64,000 nt of DNA, from assembly GCA_037576195.1 (NCBI GenBank), contig CM075101.1:10292001-10356000 (forward strand), read 5' to 3'. This document shows, piece after piece, positions 61,216 through 64,000 of the stretch (positions are counted from its first letter, which is position 1; each line of letters starts with the position of its first letter). The position numbers were made by a program, and so were the translations under genes. The notes beneath the pieces are model-generated. The model had not been told where the DNA came from. It was given only the letters and a program-made list of their open reading frames with translations, and made no database searches. The stretch comes from Phytoseiulus persimilis (lineage: Eukaryota > Arthropoda > Arachnida > Mesostigmata > Phytoseiidae).

Positions 61216-62955
61216 CCGCTCCCGTAACGTAACGAGGATTATGGAAGATACGATTACTAGCGTGCCGAAGTGCTCGGATATGCAACGAATCGCCGGCGGA
61301 CGGCGCCTGAGAAAACCTGTCTGAGAAAACATTGCGTGGAGAGCCAGTTTCGTGTTGTCTCACATACGGAGCGTGAGACATCACGACATTCTGAGAGTTT
61401 TTCTCCCACGCTAGACAAGGTCGAGACTCGTGATCAACAACTTTGTCTGACAAGGGGAGGACCAACTGCATCATAGCAAGCTTTCATTGTGGTGATCGCT
61501 CGCACAGACCGTTTCACTGAACACAAACTCTCGTTGCACGGCTCGTCGGAGTTGCCCCACAGAATAATTCCGCTGCTAGTCTATTTCTGATCATGAGACT
61601 GTTCAGGTATGAAGTAGCCCTATTCTTCATAGCAACGACTGAGAGAATGAATATCCCGTCCACAACTGAGGTTCCTTATGAATCTGCAGCTTCGCGTTGG
61701 CAGTGCTCATTTTTTGGACCATGCTTCTTGGAAACTCTCGCGCTCAGCAGAGTCGAGGGAAAAGCGGCCAAAAAAGGACAAAGGGACGGAACGGACAGAG
61801 GATGAAGAACGGAGGAATGGCGCTCGGAAAAGCGGTGAGTGTTGCCAGCTCGTGTGTATTCTTCGTGAAGCTGAGAGCAGTCATCGAATGTGTGAGTCGT
61901 GTCTAAGACGAGCTCCTCTGATGAAATCACACCCACTCCACAGGGATCGGCATGAGGGATCGATGAGCGTCGAGAACTCAGATCCGAACCACCACCGGGA
62001 TCCGAGCCCGAAAGCATCGATCTTCGAGACTCATGCCATGCTGTTAGATAGGTCGCGTCATGAGCTCCCCATATTTTGAGCTCGAAACACTCGATTACAT
62101 GTAATGCCGTGAACGAAAGATGGATCTCTGGCATGGAATACTTGCTTTGATCTAACTTTGTGGCCTGAACAAACGACGTTCTCGAAAGTTCGACCCGATA
62201 GGTGGTCCATGAATTGGCCGGATAGAGGAGAACACATATCAAAATGACAATAGCTCAGGCTAAGATACTTGAAAGTCTGCAATCTTGAATAAACCATCCA
62301 CCCAATGGAGCTAATGGAAACCAATGAGTCGCGGGGAGATCATATGTTTCGCTCGGAATGATACCTCGATTGAGCCCCAATGGGATGAAGTTACCATCTT
62401 CCACAGGATTCTCCCAGAGAGAGAACAAGGAACTTCGAGTGCTCACGTTCAGCTCCTCGCAGACCCTCGGGTAGAGCAGTGTCGTTAGCGCCGTTAGTTT
62501 GGCGAAGTGAGCGACGAGACTATATGAGAACCAAGACAATCCTAGCGCTCAAACTAACGGGTCGTGATAGATCAACTTTTTGCTTTCTTTCGACCCGACT
62601 GGATGCTATTGCGCCTCATTACAATCCTTGTTCTGAATTTTGTCGGATCCCCTGTTGACCGAAGTTGATACGCGGCTCCTACTAGTGAGCTCCAGGGCTC
62701 TGCACGGGAGTACGGTATGCTCGACGTCATCTTCTCCGCCGGAGCTGCAGGGGATGCAGCTGGCATCCTCGGCATCGGGCTAGGGGCCTTCACTTGAACG
62801 CTAGGTACGTCTGGAGGTTGGCGTAAGCAGCGAGGACTCGAGATGTGTGATATGTCTACGATCACCAAAATCGTGGTCTGATGCCACGGTCTGATATACG
62901 GAGTGCGTCTGTAGGTACATCCGCCATCCGAAATTCCTCTTTCCCAGTCCTCATT
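61216..62955. other. Intergenic, nothing recognised
   Basis: No domain or repeat identified. Short open frames on both strands look random. Confidence 0.4.
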
Positions 62956-62959
62956 CTAC

Positions 62960-63275
62960 CTGTCGATGGGTTTCTCCTTGATCTCTTCGTCAAAGCGGCA
63001 CTGGCCTTCCTCTGGAGAGTCGTTTGGGAGGTCTCGTCTTTCGTTTTCTGCGTGCAGCTTCATCCTTTTTTCGATCAGTTACGGCCACGGCGGTGTTCGC
63101 TCCAAGATCAGCAGGGCCTGTGTCGAAACTGTCAGATGGCATCTCATTACTTGTGTCGCTGAGATTCTCTGGGCCCGCTCGAGGGCTGTTTGGATTTCCT
63201 TGAGCTTGAGTGCGGCTGGTCCCCAGATTGGTACTGTCGGTCTGCTGGACGCTCGAGCTCTAACCCAACCTCACA
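62960..63275 (-). mobile_element. LINE fragment, RT thumb/C-terminal region
   Basis: A minus-strand frame reads VPIWGPAALKLKEIQTALER and then ATQVMRCHLTVSTQALLILE-RTPPWP, the LQR...R..Y(H)RTVSTEALLVLAG.PP pattern typical of the R1/Jockey-group RT C-terminus. One in-frame stop follows PPWP; similar sequence (LIEKRMKLHAENERRDL) continues after it. Neither the catalytic palm nor the 3' end remains. It differs from both the 16-kb relic and the 56-60-kb element. Confidence 0.7.
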
Positions 63276-63595
63276 CAGTCTCCCAACCTGCTTCAAGTTC
63301 GTTGCCTGCCTATACGCTCGGCAGGTGACGCCATGGCCCGGTGGACGCGCTCCCCCGAGCGGCACGTCGCTGACTCACTGCGAATCATGAAATATTAATC
63401 TCATGGATGATCATGCAAGCTTATTGGTTGTTACGTATGTGTCCAATCGTCGCCCTCTGTGATCAGTTTCACGTCGGGAGTGGGCAAGCGTCGCGAACGC
63501 CGTTCACAGTTTTTGGGAATAGGGGATAGAGTGGCTCTCGCTCCCGATTGACGTTTCCCTCAGTCGAAAGATGGCGGGAAAATGAGACCCGGCTC

Positions 63596-64000
63596 ATGCC
63601 CTACACTGCGTTCGTTCTGCTGAGAGCATTGTCATTATTTCAAGTGTTGGGAGATTCCCTCTGTACGACACTCCGAGTTCCTGATAGCATCGAACTGTCT
63701 GACTATGGTTTAGAAATTCACAAAGGACATCGTGAGTATTCGAACCCATGTCCCACAGAACTCATCCTAGACGGGAACTGGGCATTCAAGTTTGAAGGAG
63801 GAAGTTTCATCTCAACGTGGCTCCTGAGGGAGACGGGAGGCCCCTCGTTTGGGAGATATTAGGGTTATGGCGGTTTCGTTCGGGGAACGTTTTGCGATGA
63901 CGAGCCACATATGTGGAGTCGGATGAGAATCACGCTCGAGAGGAAAATCGATATTTGATATTTTCCGGTCTCCTCTTTGTAGGTGCAGATGGATTTATTC
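63596..64000 (+). CDS. Possible secreted protein, first exon(s), runs off the window
   Basis: Exon 63596-63731 starts at an ATG followed by a signal-like hydrophobic stretch (MPYTAFVLLRALSLFQVLG) and ends at a consensus donor (CATC|GTGAGT). It joins in phase to an acceptor at 63982 (CTCTTTGTAG) whose exon continues past the window end (R-ADGFI). The body LRVPDSIELSDYGLEIHKG is not a family I recognise. A short upstream open frame (ATGGCGGGAAAATGA at 63571) precedes it. Confidence 0.4.

Overview
This is animal nuclear DNA: multi-exon genes with short GT-AG introns, arthropod-type single-copy orthologues, non-LTR and hAT transposons and a microRNA cluster. GC content is near one half, genes are compact and introns are mostly 100-300 bp. 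A small-genome chelicerate, for example a phytoseiid mite, would fit, but that species-level guess is inference. All exon models were built by hand and checked for reading-phase agreement across each splice.

Layout. 1-2.9 kb has no clear gene and one hAT-type MITE. 2.9-15.2 kb is the densest part: cyclin Y (minus, intronless), EXOC8/Exo84 (plus, 11 exons), ABCF3 (minus, 9 exons) and DDOST/OST48 (plus, 3 exons); ABCF3 and DDOST share a 388-bp divergent promoter. 16.3-17.2 kb is a decayed LINE 3' end. 17.8-18.75 kb is a TATA-driven gene for a small secreted six-cysteine protein. 20.6-21.8 kb is a tristetraprolin (ZFP36/TIS11) gene. 21.8-28.7 kb has no recognisable gene. 28.7-30.7 kb is a PWWP3A/MUM1-like chromatin gene (minus; first exon not found).

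32.0-33.95 kb is the most striking part: six diverged, covarying pre-miRNA-like hairpins. Read on the minus strand they carry the miR-210 seed on the 3' arm, and the fifth copy matches miR-210 through 13 consecutive bases. 36.0-37.0 kb is a TMEM256-family membrane gene. 38.4-40.1 kb is an AT-hook/acidic nuclear protein gene with an apparent homopolymer frameshift. 40.1-46.5 kb is mostly unassigned. 46.56-51.06 kb is a USP36 (scrawny-type) deubiquitinase gene, also with one apparent homopolymer frameshift.

53.1-63.3 kb is a repeat-rich block: a 45-bp minisatellite with a 15-unit (675-bp) higher-order period, a truncated hAT transposase, a nearly intact LINE (ORF1 plus endonuclease/RT ORF2 with one in-frame TAG), inverted arrays of a short CTCGTCGC-type repeat (a foldback-like element), and a second LINE fragment. 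The window closes inside the start of a possible secreted-protein gene.

The recognised host genes are mostly housekeeping functions (exocytosis, N-glycosylation, translation-linked ABCF ATPase, mRNA decay, chromatin, deubiquitination). They do not form one pathway.
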